Assembly (NCBI GenBank): GCA_044225555.1
Contig: JBGAIM010000006.1
Coordinates: forward strand, 62,001-126,000
Direction of reading: 5' to 3'
Source of the DNA: JADLHS01 sp044225555
GTDB lineage: Bacteria; Verrucomicrobiota; Verrucomicrobiia; Limisphaerales; JADLHS01
DNA: 64,000 nt
Within the stretch, counting starts at the first letter, position 1. Each line of letters starts with the position of its first letter. Positions 33,615 to 42,679 of this stretch are shown in pieces. The position numbers and the translations under genes were made by a program. The notes beneath the pieces were generated by a model. That model had not been told where the DNA came from and ran no database searches. It saw only the letters and a program-made list of their open reading frames with translations.

Positions 33615-34649
33615 ATGAGAATTTCTCGCCCCGGATTCACAGCCCTTGTGCTTGTTGCCTTGGTTGATTTTACGGCGATGGCCCAGCAGCGCCGTTTCGA
33701 TCCTCCGCCCCCGTTGGTGGCCGAGGAAGTGGCTCGTCAATCGCAACTCGGCAGCCGTGGCATGCGGGTGCATGACCCGTCCACCATCGTGAAGTGCAAG
33801 GATGAGTACTGGATTTTTTACACCGGGCGCGATGTGCGGTCGTATCACTCGAAAGACCTGGTCAAATGGGAGGCCGGTCCGGTGGTGTTCAGCAATTCTC
33901 CGCCGTGGGTGGCCGAAGCCGTGCCGGCCAATCGCAGCGGTCGTGACTTCTGGGCGCCGGATGTGATTCACGATGGCGACCGTTACCTGCTTTATTATTC
34001 CGTTTCCAGTTTTGGGAAGAACACTTCGGCCATCGGGTTGGTCACCAATCCGACACTTGATCCCAATGCCCCAAACTACCACTGGACCGATCAGGGCATG
34101 GTGATTCAATCCACCCCGCGGGATGATTTCAACACGATTGACCCGGCACTGTTTAAGGATGCCGACGGCAGTATGTGGATGCCGTTCGGTTCGTTCTGGG
34201 GTGGGATCAAGATGATTCAACTCGACGCGAAGACCGGCAAGCGCATCGCGCCTGACTCGCCGGTGTATGCGCTGGCACACTATGATTCAATTGAAGCGCC
34301 CTTCCTCTATCGTCACGACAACAAGTATTTTCTGTTCGTCAACTGGGGCTTCTGTTGTCGTGGCACGAACAGCACCTACGAGATTCGTGTTGGCCGCAGC
34401 GACAAAGTCACCGGACCTTACCTGGATCGTGCCGGCAAGGATCTGCTCGTGGGCGGCGGATCGCAATTGCTCGGGACGGAGGATGTCTTCATCGGCCCGG
34501 GCCACGCCGGGATTTTGGAAGAGCAGGGGAAATACTGGTTCGGTTTCCATTTTTACAATGGCGCCCAACGCGGTGCCGCCACTTACGCCATCCGACCGTT
34601 GCAGTGGGGTAATGATGGCTGGCCAATTGTCGAGAAGTTCGCGAAATGA
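33615..34649 (+). CDS. GH43 arabinan-active glycosidase (endo-1,5-alpha-L-arabinanase-like)
   Basis: 344 aa. Signal peptide about 1-23 (FTALVLVALVDFTAMAQ). Five-bladed propeller motifs: HDPSTIVKCKDEYWIFYTGR (catalytic base Asp), RDFWAPDVIHDGDRYLLYYS, DDFNTIDPALFKDADGSMWM (modulator Asp), and DSIEAPFLYRHDNKYFLF (catalytic acid Glu near residue 226). A GH43 subfamily with endo-arabinanase and exo-arabinofuranosidase members. Together with GH51 and GH127 it would release arabinose from arabinan. Short spacing and same strand as neighbouring glycosidases suggest cotranscription. Confidence 0.92.
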   Translation: MRISRPGFTALVLVALVDFTAMAQQRRFDPPPPLVAEEVARQSQLGSRGMRVHDPSTIVKCKDEYWIFYTGRDVRSYHSKDLVKWEAGPVVFSNSPPWVAEAVPANRSGRDFWAPDVIHDGDRYLLYYSVSSFGKNTSAIGLVTNPTLDPNAPNYHWTDQGMVIQSTPRDDFNTIDPALFKDADGSMWMPFGSFWGGIKMIQLDAKTGKRIAPDSPVYALAHYDSIEAPFLYRHDNKYFLFVNWGFCCRGTNSTYEIRVGRSDKVTGPYLDRAGKDLLVGGGSQLLGTEDVFIGPGHAGILEEQGKYWFGFHFYNGAQRGAATYAIRPLQWGNDGWPIVEKFAK

Positions 34650-34658
34650 GCCGTGGGT

Positions 34659-34793
34659 TTTGTTGCCAAATCTAAAACTGCCTTGGGGGCTGGAGCGGGC
34701 TTGCCGGTCGCCACGGCCGTGTTGGCAACTGACCACTGGCAGATTGCCTTGACCAAAACCAATGCCGTACAATTCATCCGACTCAAACGCTAA
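34659..34793 (+). pseudogene. Remnant of the C-terminal module of a secreted protein
   Basis: Right after the GH43 stop an open frame reads FVAKSKTALGAGAGLPVATA then VLATDHWQIALTKTNAVQFI and ends RLKR. The pattern of a Trp, a short loop and a terminal QF(I/F)RL matches the closing module of the giant protein at 13599-18149 (IWTNVPG...FFRLVK). It has no start codon context of its own, so it is probably the tail of a deleted gene. Confidence 0.45.
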
Positions 34794-34797
34794 CACC

Positions 34798-37305
34798 ATG
34801 AACCCACAAACTGTCGTTCGCCCGCGATTCCGGTCGCTCATCACATCGGCAATCCTCATCCTGCTCGCGCCCGCGCTGAACGCGCAGGTGCGGGTGACCG
34901 TGCAAGCCGATCAACCCGGCGCAAAGATCAATCCCGCCATGTGGGGGATTTTCTTCGAGGACATCAACCTCGGCGCGGATGGCGGCATTTACGCTGAACT
35001 CGTGAAGAACCGGGCGTTCGAGTTTCCCGATGCGATGATGGGTTGGAAGCCGATCCTTGGGTTCTCCTCCGGTCCCGCGCAGGGCTCGCTCTCCATCCAC
35101 GCTGAAGCCCCGTTTAGCCCCGCGAACCCGCACTATCTGCGCATCGAGTCGCTCGGTGCCGCAGCCTATGGTGTCGCCAATGAAGGCTTCCGTGGCATCG
35201 GCGTGAGCGAGGGGCAGAATTTCGACTTCACCGCGCAAATCCGCACGACGGAAGGGTCGCCCGCCGTGCGCCTTGAACTGGTGAATCCAGCGGGCCTGGT
35301 GCTCGCAACAAAGAAAATTGCTGCGCTGACCGACGGGTGGAAGAAATATTCCTGCACGCTGCAAGTCATGGGCACGGAGCCCAGAGCGCGTTTGAAAGTC
35401 GTTCTGGAAGGAAAAGGCAAAGTGGACTTCGACATGGTCTCGCTTTTCCCGCAGAAGACGTGGAAGAATCGCCCGGGTGGCCTGCGGGCGGACATGGTGC
35501 AATTGCTCGCGGACCTAAAGCCCGGCTTCCTGCGCTTCCCCGGCGGCTGCATTGTCGAGGGCAACGTCCTCACGAATCGTTATCAATGGAAGACCACCAT
35601 CGGGCCGGTCGAAGAACGAAAGCTGATTGTCAATCGTTGGAATTTCGAATTCAAGCATCGCCCAACGCCGGATTACTACCAGTCGTTCGGTCTGGGCTTC
35701 TTCGAGTATTTCCAACTTTGTGAAGACCTCGGCGCCGAACCGTTGCCGATTCTGAATTGTGGTATGGCTTGCCAGTTCAACAGCGGCCAGCTTGTGCCGC
35801 TCGATCAGCTCGATCCTTACATCCAGGATGCGCTCGACTTGATCGAGTTTGCGAATGGCCCGGCTGCGAGCACGTGGGGCGCGAAACGGGCGGCGATGGG
35901 ACATCCACAGCCGTTCAACATGAAGCTGCTGGGTATTGGTAATGAGCAATGGGGACCGCAGTACATCGAGCGTTACGCGCAGTTCCAGAAAGCGCTTAAA
36001 GGAAAATATCCCGAGGTCCAGTTGGTTTCCGCTGCGGGGCCGTCGCCCGCCGATGATCGCTTCGATTTTCTCTGGCCCAAGATGCGCGAACTGAAGGCTG
36101 ACATTGTGGACGAACATTGCTATGCGAATCCGACCTGGTTTTTCACCAGTGTGAATCGCTTCGACAATTACGAGCGCAACGGGCCGAAGGTGTTTTTCGG
36201 CGAGTACGCCGCGCAGAGCGACAAGATCGTCAGCGTCGATAACAAGAACAACTGGGAGTGCGCGCTTTCGGAAGCTGCGTTCATGACCGGCATGGAGCGA
36301 AACGCCGACGTGGTGCGTATGGCCAGTTACGCGCCGCTGTTCGGACATGTGGACGGCTGGCAGTGGACGCCAAATCTCATCTGGGCCGATAACCTGCGTT
36401 CTTACGGCACGCCCAATTATCATGTGCAGTCGTTGTTCGCGCAGAATCGAGGCGACGCTGTATTGCCCGTGAAGCTCGAGTCCGGTGCTAATTCACCCGG
36501 GGTGGCTTCGGGAGGCATCGGGTTGGGGACGTTCCGAACCTCCGCCGAGTTCAAAGATGTGCGTGTGGTTCGCGGGAGCGAAACCTTGTTTGCGGGTGAC
36601 CTCATCAAAGATTGGCAGCTTCCACGCGAAGGGAAATGGAGTGCAAAGGCCGGAGCACTCGTGCAGACGGACGCGCAGACGACCACAACCGTTTGGGCGG
36701 GTGACGACAAGTGGACGGATTACACCGTGACGTTAAAGGCACGCAAGGTGGCGGGTGCGGAAGGCTTTATCATCGTCGTGCGGAACGACCCGCCAAACAC
36801 GCGCGTACAATGGAACGTCGGCGGTTGGGGCAATACGCAACATGGCATTCAGTCCTGGCTGGGTGTGCAGGAACAAATTGTAGCCCAGACTCCGGGTCAA
36901 ATTGAGGAAGGCCGTTGGTACGATGTGAAGATCGAACTGAAAGGCCCGCAGATGAATTGCTACCTCGATGGCAAGCTGATCCAATCGGCCACAATTGCCG
37001 TGCCCCAACGCGGTGGATTCTTCGCCAGCGCCGTGCGCGATGAGAAAGCGGGAGAAGTGATCGTGAAGCTCGTGAACGCCTCGGCGCAAGCGCGCGAGGT
37101 TGCGCTCGAACTCGCGGGCGTCAAGGTCGTCAAGCCCGGCGCCAAGGCCATCCTGCTCGCGGGGGAGAAGTTGTCCGACGTGAACGACTTTTCCGCACCG
37201 AACTGCGTCGCGCCACGGTCATTGCCGGTCCGGATCATCGCACCGAAGTTCAACCAGGCGGTGCCGCCGAACTCGTTCCTCGTCTTGCGGGTGCCGGTGG
37301 AATGA
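34798..37305 (+). CDS. GH51 alpha-L-arabinofuranosidase
   Basis: 835 aa. Signal peptide about 1-30 (ITSAILILLAPALNAQ). N-terminal MWGIFFEDINLGADGGIYAELVKNRAFEF is characteristic, then an inserted carbohydrate-binding-like domain (about 75-225), then the TIM-barrel with acid/base Glu in GIGNEQWGPQYIERY near residue 381 and nucleophile Glu in VFFGEYAAQSDKI near 467. Residues about 600-760 are a concanavalin-like domain inserted in the C-terminal part (FIIVVRNDPPNTRVQWNVGG), which is unusual for short GH51 enzymes. Removes alpha-L-arabinofuranosyl groups from arabinan, arabinoxylan or arabinogalactan. ATG at 34798 is used rather than 34762, which adds residues without signal character. Confidence 0.93.
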   Translation: MNPQTVVRPRFRSLITSAILILLAPALNAQVRVTVQADQPGAKINPAMWGIFFEDINLGADGGIYAELVKNRAFEFPDAMMGWKPILGFSSGPAQGSLSIHAEAPFSPANPHYLRIESLGAAAYGVANEGFRGIGVSEGQNFDFTAQIRTTEGSPAVRLELVNPAGLVLATKKIAALTDGWKKYSCTLQVMGTEPRARLKVVLEGKGKVDFDMVSLFPQKTWKNRPGGLRADMVQLLADLKPGFLRFPGGCIVEGNVLTNRYQWKTTIGPVEERKLIVNRWNFEFKHRPTPDYYQSFGLGFFEYFQLCEDLGAEPLPILNCGMACQFNSGQLVPLDQLDPYIQDALDLIEFANGPAASTWGAKRAAMGHPQPFNMKLLGIGNEQWGPQYIERYAQFQKALKGKYPEVQLVSAAGPSPADDRFDFLWPKMRELKADIVDEHCYANPTWFFTSVNRFDNYERNGPKVFFGEYAAQSDKIVSVDNKNNWECALSEAAFMTGMERNADVVRMASYAPLFGHVDGWQWTPNLIWADNLRSYGTPNYHVQSLFAQNRGDAVLPVKLESGANSPGVASGGIGLGTFRTSAEFKDVRVVRGSETLFAGDLIKDWQLPREGKWSAKAGALVQTDAQTTTTVWAGDDKWTDYTVTLKARKVAGAEGFIIVVRNDPPNTRVQWNVGGWGNTQHGIQSWLGVQEQIVAQTPGQIEEGRWYDVKIELKGPQMNCYLDGKLIQSATIAVPQRGGFFASAVRDEKAGEVIVKLVNASAQAREVALELAGVKVVKPGAKAILLAGEKLSDVNDFSAPNCVAPRSLPVRIIAPKFNQAVPPNSFLVLRVPVE

Positions 37306-37317
37306 CCTTTGAAACCT

Positions 37318-38346
37318 ATGACTCGCATCATCATGCTGCTGCTTGCGGCGGTAGCCGCAACAACGCCGGTTGCCGCCGGAGAGATGCGCGCACCCAAACC
37401 CCTTTTTCGGGATCCGGTTTGCGATGGCGCCGCCGACCCGGTCGTCCTCTGGAATCCGCACGTCAAAGCTTGGTGGATGTTTTACACCAACCGTCGCGCG
37501 AATGCGACGAACGCGTCTGGCGTGGCGTGGGTTCACGGTACGCGCCTCGGGATTGCCGGGTCCACCAACAGTGGCGTCAACTGGAGTTATGTCGGCACGG
37601 CGGCGATTGATTTACCCGGTGAATATGGCGGCACAAACGTGACACATTGGGCGCCGGAGGTGTTCACTGCCCCCGATGGAGCACACCACATGTTCCTGAC
37701 GGTCGTTCCGGGCATCTTCGATAACTGGAATCACCCCCGGTCCATCGTTCACCTGAGCAGCCGAGATTTACGCCACTGGCAAAACGCTCAACCGCTCAGG
37801 CTGGCCTCGGATCGCGTAATTGATGCCTGTGTGCTTCAGCTTACCAATGGTCTGTGGCGGATGTGGTACAACAACGAGCGGGATCACAAGTCCATCTATT
37901 ACGCGGACTCGACGGACCTCGTGAAGTGGGACGACAAAGGAAAGGCGGTCGGTGACCAGAGCGGTGAGGGACCGAAAGTGTTCCGTTGGCAGAACCGTTA
38001 TTGGATGGTGACGGATGTCTGGCGCGGGCTGGCAGTGTATCGCTCGGACGATGCGCTCAACTGGACTCGTCAATCGGGTGGCAACTTGCTGGAGCAGCCG
38101 GGGCAGGGGACGGACGATCAAGTCATCGGCGGTCATCCGGATGTCGTTGTGAACGGCCAGCGCGCCTTTCTGTTTTACTTCACGCACCCTGGTCGCCGGG
38201 GTGAGGATGCGCGCAAGGACGGTTACGAACAACGCCGCAGTTCCATTCAAGTGACAGAACTCTTTTTTGAAAATGGCAAGCTCGCCACGGATCGCGATCG
38301 GCCGGCCTTCATCAATCTGATTCCGCCGTCGCCCGATTCACGATGA
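37318..38346 (+). CDS. Secreted five-bladed-propeller glycoside hydrolase (GH43-like)
   Basis: 342 aa with a signal peptide (IIMLLLAAVAATTPVAAG). Propeller features: FRDPVCDGAADPVVLWNPHVKAWWMFYTNRR, THWAPEVFTAPDGAHHMFLTV, DRVIDACVLQLTNGLWRMWYNNE, SGEGPKVFRWQNRYWMVTD. It is a distant GH43/GH-F clan member; the Asp of DPVVLW, the Asp of VIDACV and the Glu of SGEGPKVF could be the catalytic trio. It is 12 bases downstream of the GH51 gene, so part of the same transcript. Substrate probably an arabinosyl oligosaccharide. Confidence 0.8.
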   Translation: MTRIIMLLLAAVAATTPVAAGEMRAPKPLFRDPVCDGAADPVVLWNPHVKAWWMFYTNRRANATNASGVAWVHGTRLGIAGSTNSGVNWSYVGTAAIDLPGEYGGTNVTHWAPEVFTAPDGAHHMFLTVVPGIFDNWNHPRSIVHLSSRDLRHWQNAQPLRLASDRVIDACVLQLTNGLWRMWYNNERDHKSIYYADSTDLVKWDDKGKAVGDQSGEGPKVFRWQNRYWMVTDVWRGLAVYRSDDALNWTRQSGGNLLEQPGQGTDDQVIGGHPDVVVNGQRAFLFYFTHPGRRGEDARKDGYEQRRSSIQVTELFFENGKLATDRDRPAFINLIPPSPDSR

Positions 38347-38475
38347 GGATGGGCGTGCCGGAATTGGAGGCGATGTCCTTGGCCAGATGATCCCCGACGT
38401 GGTGATCATCCTCGGCAGAATTGATATTGTCCTGGGAGAAGTTGACAGGTGAGATTATTTGGAGAGATGGCGCTT

Positions 38476-38970
38476 CTATGTCTCAGCAGTTTTCACGGTG
38501 ATCAGAGCTAGACCTTGGGGGCGAAACTCGTAGTGCAAAGAGTAATTGCCGAAATCAAGCTTTACCCACTCACGCAAAATGCCAAGAAATTCTGTTGGCT
38601 TACCTCTTTTTAGCCTTGCCAGTCCCTTGTTCCCGTAGGTTTCGGCTTCCTTGATTGTTGAGAAGAAGGGAATGTCGCAGTTCTCACGTGAGACGGGACT
38701 GAATCCGTCAAGGTTTGCAGCATACAGAAAGATCACGTCAAGCATCTGATTCGAATCAAACCTGAACTGAACCCCCTTTTCCTTAGATTCAGTCCAGTAA
38801 ACATCCGGCGTATTTTCGTGCAGGCGGTCGAATTCATACCACACCTTGATGTCTTCCAACTCCAAGATCTCGATCACGGCCTCATCTTTGAGGTGTTTCC
38901 CGAGGAGTAGCAGGTAGTTCATGGCGGTGTAGTTGGTTTCAGCACGCTCTAGGGTGGACTTCAGTGGCAT
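38476..38970 (-). CDS. Orphan A/T-rich gene, possible immunity-protein-like
   Basis: 164 aa from the ATG at 38970 (a TTG codon just before is less likely). Layout: N-terminal helix (LLLLGKHLKDEAVIEILEL), then YEFDRLHENTPDVYWTESKEKGVQFRFDSNQMLDVIFLYA, then FSTIKEAETYG and C-terminal VKLDFGNYSLHYEFRPQGLALITV. This pattern, a clamp-like alpha/beta protein with a final strand pair reading G.YSLHYEF, is common among small immunity proteins of polymorphic toxin systems. No toxin gene lies beside it. The gene is visibly poorer in G+C than its neighbours. Function unknown. Confidence 0.6.
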   Translation of the reverse strand: MPLKSTLERAETNYTAMNYLLLLGKHLKDEAVIEILELEDIKVWYEFDRLHENTPDVYWTESKEKGVQFRFDSNQMLDVIFLYAANLDGFSPVSRENCDIPFFSTIKEAETYGNKGLARLKRGKPTEFLGILREWVKLDFGNYSLHYEFRPQGLALITVKTAET

Positions 38971-39052
38971 CAACGATCAAAACAATTTTGGCCCACTGTT
39001 TGGCAAGGGATGATTTTCCGTCATTCAATTCGTCAGGGATACTTTTCCGCGG

Positions 39053-42000
39053 ATGAAGACGCCGCATTTCAAAACTCTCGACGCCAACGAAGCCGTAGCC
39101 AACATCGCCTACCAACTCAGCGAGGTCATCGCCATCTACCCGATCACTCCCTCGTCACCCATGGGGGAGTGGGCGGACCAATGGGCCGCCGGTGGCATGA
39201 AGAATCTCTGGGACACCGTCCCGTCCGTCATCGAGCTGCAAAGCGAGGGCGGCGCCGCGGGCACGATTCACGGTGCGCTGCAAACGGGTTCGCTCGCCAC
39301 GACGTTCACCGCGTCGCAAGGGCTGCTCTTGATGATCCCCAACATGTACAAGATTGCCGGCGAACTCACGCCGGTGGTTTTCCACATCGCGGCGCGTTCG
39401 CTCGCGGCGCAGGGGCTTTCGATCTTCGGTGATCACGCGGATGTGATGGCAGCGCGGCAGACCGGTTGGGCAATGCTGTGTTCCAACTCGGTGCAGGAGG
39501 CGCACGATCTGGCGCTGATCGCCCACGCGGCCACGCTCGAATCGCGCATTCCGTTCGTGCATTTCTTTGACGGCTTCCGCACCTCGCACGAGGTCGGCAA
39601 GATTGACATGTTGGACAAGGAGATCGTTCGCGCGATGATCAACGAAGAGCGCGTGCTCGAACATCGCGCGCGCGGCTTGACGCCGGATCGTCCGGTGTTG
39701 CGCGGCACGGCGCAGAATCCCGACGTGTATTTCCAGGCGCGCGAAACGGTCAATCCGTTCTATGACAAGTGCCCGGAGATTGTGGACAAGGCGATGGCGA
39801 AGTTCGCGGAACTGACGGGCCGTCGTTATCATCTCTACGAGTATCACGGCGTAAAGGACGCGGAGTTCGTGACCATTATCATGGGGTCAGGTTGCGAAGC
39901 CGTTCATGAAACGGTGGACGTGCTCAACGCCCGCGGTGGCAAGACCGGCGTGCTCAAGGTGCGCCTGTATCGTCCGCTCGACGTCAAACGGTTGGTCGCC
40001 GCACTCCCGGCGACCACCAAGGCCATCGCCGTGCTGGATCGCACGAAAGAGCCCGGCGCCGGCGGCGAGCCGCTGTATCTCGACGTATTGAACGCCTTTG
40101 CCGAAGTCGTATCCGCCAATGGAGAATCGAAGTTTGCCCGCCCGCCACGCATCGTCGGCGGGCGTTTTGGTTTATCGTCCAAGGAATTCACCCCGGCCAT
40201 GGCCAAGGCGGTGTTCGACAACCTGGCGATCGCGCATCCCAAGAATCATTTCACGGTCGGTATCACCGACGATGTGGGCAACACCAGTTTGCCGGTGGAC
40301 GAGAAGTTCTCCATTGAACCGCCCGAGGTGGTGCGTGCGCTGTTCTACGGCCTCGGCGCAGACGGCACGGTCGGTGCGAACAAGGATTCCATCAAGATCA
40401 TCGGCGAGAACACGGACAACTACGCGCAAGGCTACTTCGTCTATGACTCGAAGAAGTCCGGCGCCATCACGATCTCGCATCTGCGCTTCGGGCCAAAATA
40501 CATCCGCTCCACCTATCTGATCACGCACGCGAATTTTGTGGCGTGTCATCAGCCGATCTTCCTCGAACGCATGAATGTGGCCGAGTGTTTGGTGACGGGC
40601 GGCACGCTTTTGCTTAATTCACCGAACAAGCCGGAGGACGTTTGGAAACACCTGCCAGCCGAGACTCAGAAGGACCTCATCGCCAAGAAAGCAAAGCTAT
40701 ACACAATCGATGCCCTCACGGTGGCCCGCGCGGCCGGCATGGGCGGCCGCATCAACACCGTCATGCAGACTTGTTTCTTCTCCGTGTCCGGAGTGTTGCC
40801 GCGCGAAGAAGCCATTCAAGCCATCAAGGATTCCATCAAGAAGACCTACGGCAAGAAGGGCGAGGAAATCGTGAAGATGAATATTGCGGCGGTGGATACC
40901 ACATTGTCGCACTTGTTCGAGGTGAAAGTGCCGGAGAAGGTGGCAAGCGTCATTACGATTCGCCCGGCCATCCCGGCGCAAGCACCGGCGTTTGTTCACA
41001 AGGTGCTGGGAACGATTGCCGCCGGTGGTGGCGATCGTTTGCCCGTAAGTGCGATGCCCTGTGACGGCACATTCCCCACCAACACGGCGCGGTGGGAGAA
41101 ACGCAATCTGGCCACGGAAGTTCCCGTTTGGGATCCGCAGGTTTGCATCCAGTGCGGCAAATGTGTGTTCGTCTGTCCGCATGCGACGATTCGCAGCAAG
41201 GTTTACGATGCATCGGTGAATCACGCGCCGGAGACGTTCAAGTCTGCCGACGCGCGCCTGCCCGAGTGGAAGGGCAAGAAGTTCACGATCCAGGTGGCGG
41301 TCGAGGATTGCACGGGTTGCGGCGTGTGTGTGGATGTTTGTCCCGCGCGCAACAAGTCCGAGGCAAAGCTCAAGGCGATCAACATGCGTCCGCAACCGCC
41401 GTTGCGTGAGGCGGAGGCGAAGAACTGGGATTATTTCCTGAACATTCCCGAACTCGACCGGCGCACGGTTTCGACCGACAACGTGCGCGGGATGCAGGCG
41501 CTGCTGCCACTGTTTGAATTCTCGGGTGCGTGCGCGGGTTGTGGCGAAACGCCATACCTCAAACTGCTCACGCAACTGTTCGGCGACCGCATGGTGGTGG
41601 CGAACGCCACGGGTTGCTCCTCGATTTACGGAGGCAATCTGCCCACCACACCTTACGCGCAAAACAAGGATGGGCGCGGCCCGGCGTGGTGCAACTCGCT
41701 TTTCGAGGACAACGCCGAATTCGGTCTCGGCTTCCGCGTGAGCATTGACAAGCAACGTGAGTTCGCTGCCGAACTGTTGCGCAAGCTGGCGCCGAGCATT
41801 GGCAGCGATTTTGTTGAAAACATTCTGCTTGCGGATCAAAAGGACGAAGCGGGCATTTGGGATCAACGCGAACGCATCGTTGAACTCAAGCAGCGTCTGG
41901 AAAAGATAAAATCACCCGAAGCGAACCGGTTGCTTTCGCTCGCGGACATGCTCGTGCGCAAGAGCGTGTGGATCGTTGGCGGCGACGGCTGGGGTTACGA

Positions 42001-42661
42001 CATCGGTTACGGCGGCTTGGATCACGTCCTCGCGAGTGGTCGGAACGTGAAGGTGCTGTTGCTCGACACCGAGGTTTATTCCAACACCGGCGGGCAGGCC
42101 TCGAAGTCCACACCGCGTGGTGCGGTGGCGAAGTTCGCGGCCAGTGGCAAGCCCGCGGCGAAGAAAGACCTTGGCCTCATCGCGATGACCTACGGCAACA
42201 TTTACGTTGGCTGCGTGGCCATGGGCGCGAAGGATGAGCACACGTTGAAGACGTTCCTGGAGGCGGAGGCGTACGACGGACCGGCGTTGATCATTGCGTA
42301 TTCGCACTGCATCGCACATGGCATCAACATGAACACCGGCTTGCAGAACCAGAAGGCGGCCGTGAATTCCGGCCACTGGCTGTTGTATCGCTACAATCCG
42401 GAGCGCGCCGCGAAAGGTGAGAATCCGCTGCAACTCGATTCGCCCGCGCCGCGCATCAAGCTTGGCGAGTATCGCGCCATGGAAAACCGGTTCAAGATGC
42501 TGGATAAGAGTCATCCGGAGCAGGCCAAGGTGCTGCTGGGTCAGGCGCAGGAGGAAGTGAACTTGCGTTGGAAGCTGTATCAACATCTGGCCGCGCGCGA
42601 TTTGAAGCCCGCAAACGGGCAGGGCAGCGGGGCGAAGACCGCCTCCACCGTCGAGAACTGA
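39053..42661 (+). CDS. nifJ: Pyruvate:ferredoxin (flavodoxin) oxidoreductase
   Basis: 1202 aa single-chain enzyme. Oxidative decarboxylation of pyruvate to acetyl-CoA with reduction of ferredoxin. N-terminal domain I: ANIAYQLSEVIAIYPITPSSPMGE; domain with TASQGLLLMIPNMYKIAGEL; two 4Fe-4S clusters near residue 700 (CIQCGKCVFVCP) and 757 (CTGCGVCVDVCP); proximal-cluster Cys in CAGCGETPY; TPP motif GDGWGYDIGYGGLDHVL and SNTGGQASKSTPRGA near 975-1020. All clusters appear intact. Next to a dihydroorotate-dehydrogenase-like gene (18-base gap) and then complex I genes. Confidence 0.97.
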   Translation: MKTPHFKTLDANEAVANIAYQLSEVIAIYPITPSSPMGEWADQWAAGGMKNLWDTVPSVIELQSEGGAAGTIHGALQTGSLATTFTASQGLLLMIPNMYKIAGELTPVVFHIAARSLAAQGLSIFGDHADVMAARQTGWAMLCSNSVQEAHDLALIAHAATLESRIPFVHFFDGFRTSHEVGKIDMLDKEIVRAMINEERVLEHRARGLTPDRPVLRGTAQNPDVYFQARETVNPFYDKCPEIVDKAMAKFAELTGRRYHLYEYHGVKDAEFVTIIMGSGCEAVHETVDVLNARGGKTGVLKVRLYRPLDVKRLVAALPATTKAIAVLDRTKEPGAGGEPLYLDVLNAFAEVVSANGESKFARPPRIVGGRFGLSSKEFTPAMAKAVFDNLAIAHPKNHFTVGITDDVGNTSLPVDEKFSIEPPEVVRALFYGLGADGTVGANKDSIKIIGENTDNYAQGYFVYDSKKSGAITISHLRFGPKYIRSTYLITHANFVACHQPIFLERMNVAECLVTGGTLLLNSPNKPEDVWKHLPAETQKDLIAKKAKLYTIDALTVARAAGMGGRINTVMQTCFFSVSGVLPREEAIQAIKDSIKKTYGKKGEEIVKMNIAAVDTTLSHLFEVKVPEKVASVITIRPAIPAQAPAFVHKVLGTIAAGGGDRLPVSAMPCDGTFPTNTARWEKRNLATEVPVWDPQVCIQCGKCVFVCPHATIRSKVYDASVNHAPETFKSADARLPEWKGKKFTIQVAVEDCTGCGVCVDVCPARNKSEAKLKAINMRPQPPLREAEAKNWDYFLNIPELDRRTVSTDNVRGMQALLPLFEFSGACAGCGETPYLKLLTQLFGDRMVVANATGCSSIYGGNLPTTPYAQNKDGRGPAWCNSLFEDNAEFGLGFRVSIDKQREFAAELLRKLAPSIGSDFVENILLADQKDEAGIWDQRERIVELKQRLEKIKSPEANRLLSLADMLVRKSVWIVGGDGWGYDIGYGGLDHVLASGRNVKVLLLDTEVYSNTGGQASKSTPRGAVAKFAASGKPAAKKDLGLIAMTYGNIYVGCVAMGAKDEHTLKTFLEAEAYDGPALIIAYSHCIAHGINMNTGLQNQKAAVNSGHWLLYRYNPERAAKGENPLQLDSPAPRIKLGEYRAMENRFKMLDKSHPEQAKVLLGQAQEEVNLRWKLYQHLAARDLKPANGQGSGAKTASTVEN

Positions 42662-42679
42662 ATATAGGAGCGAACGATC

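Noticed and set aside
35515..36423. Minus-strand open frame (302 codons) inside GH51
   Set aside because: Antisense shadow; catalytic motifs are on the plus strand.
40697..41866. Long minus-strand open frame (389 codons) inside the PFOR gene
   Set aside because: Antisense shadow of GC-rich coding sequence; Arg/His-rich with no domain, while the plus strand is clearly PFOR.
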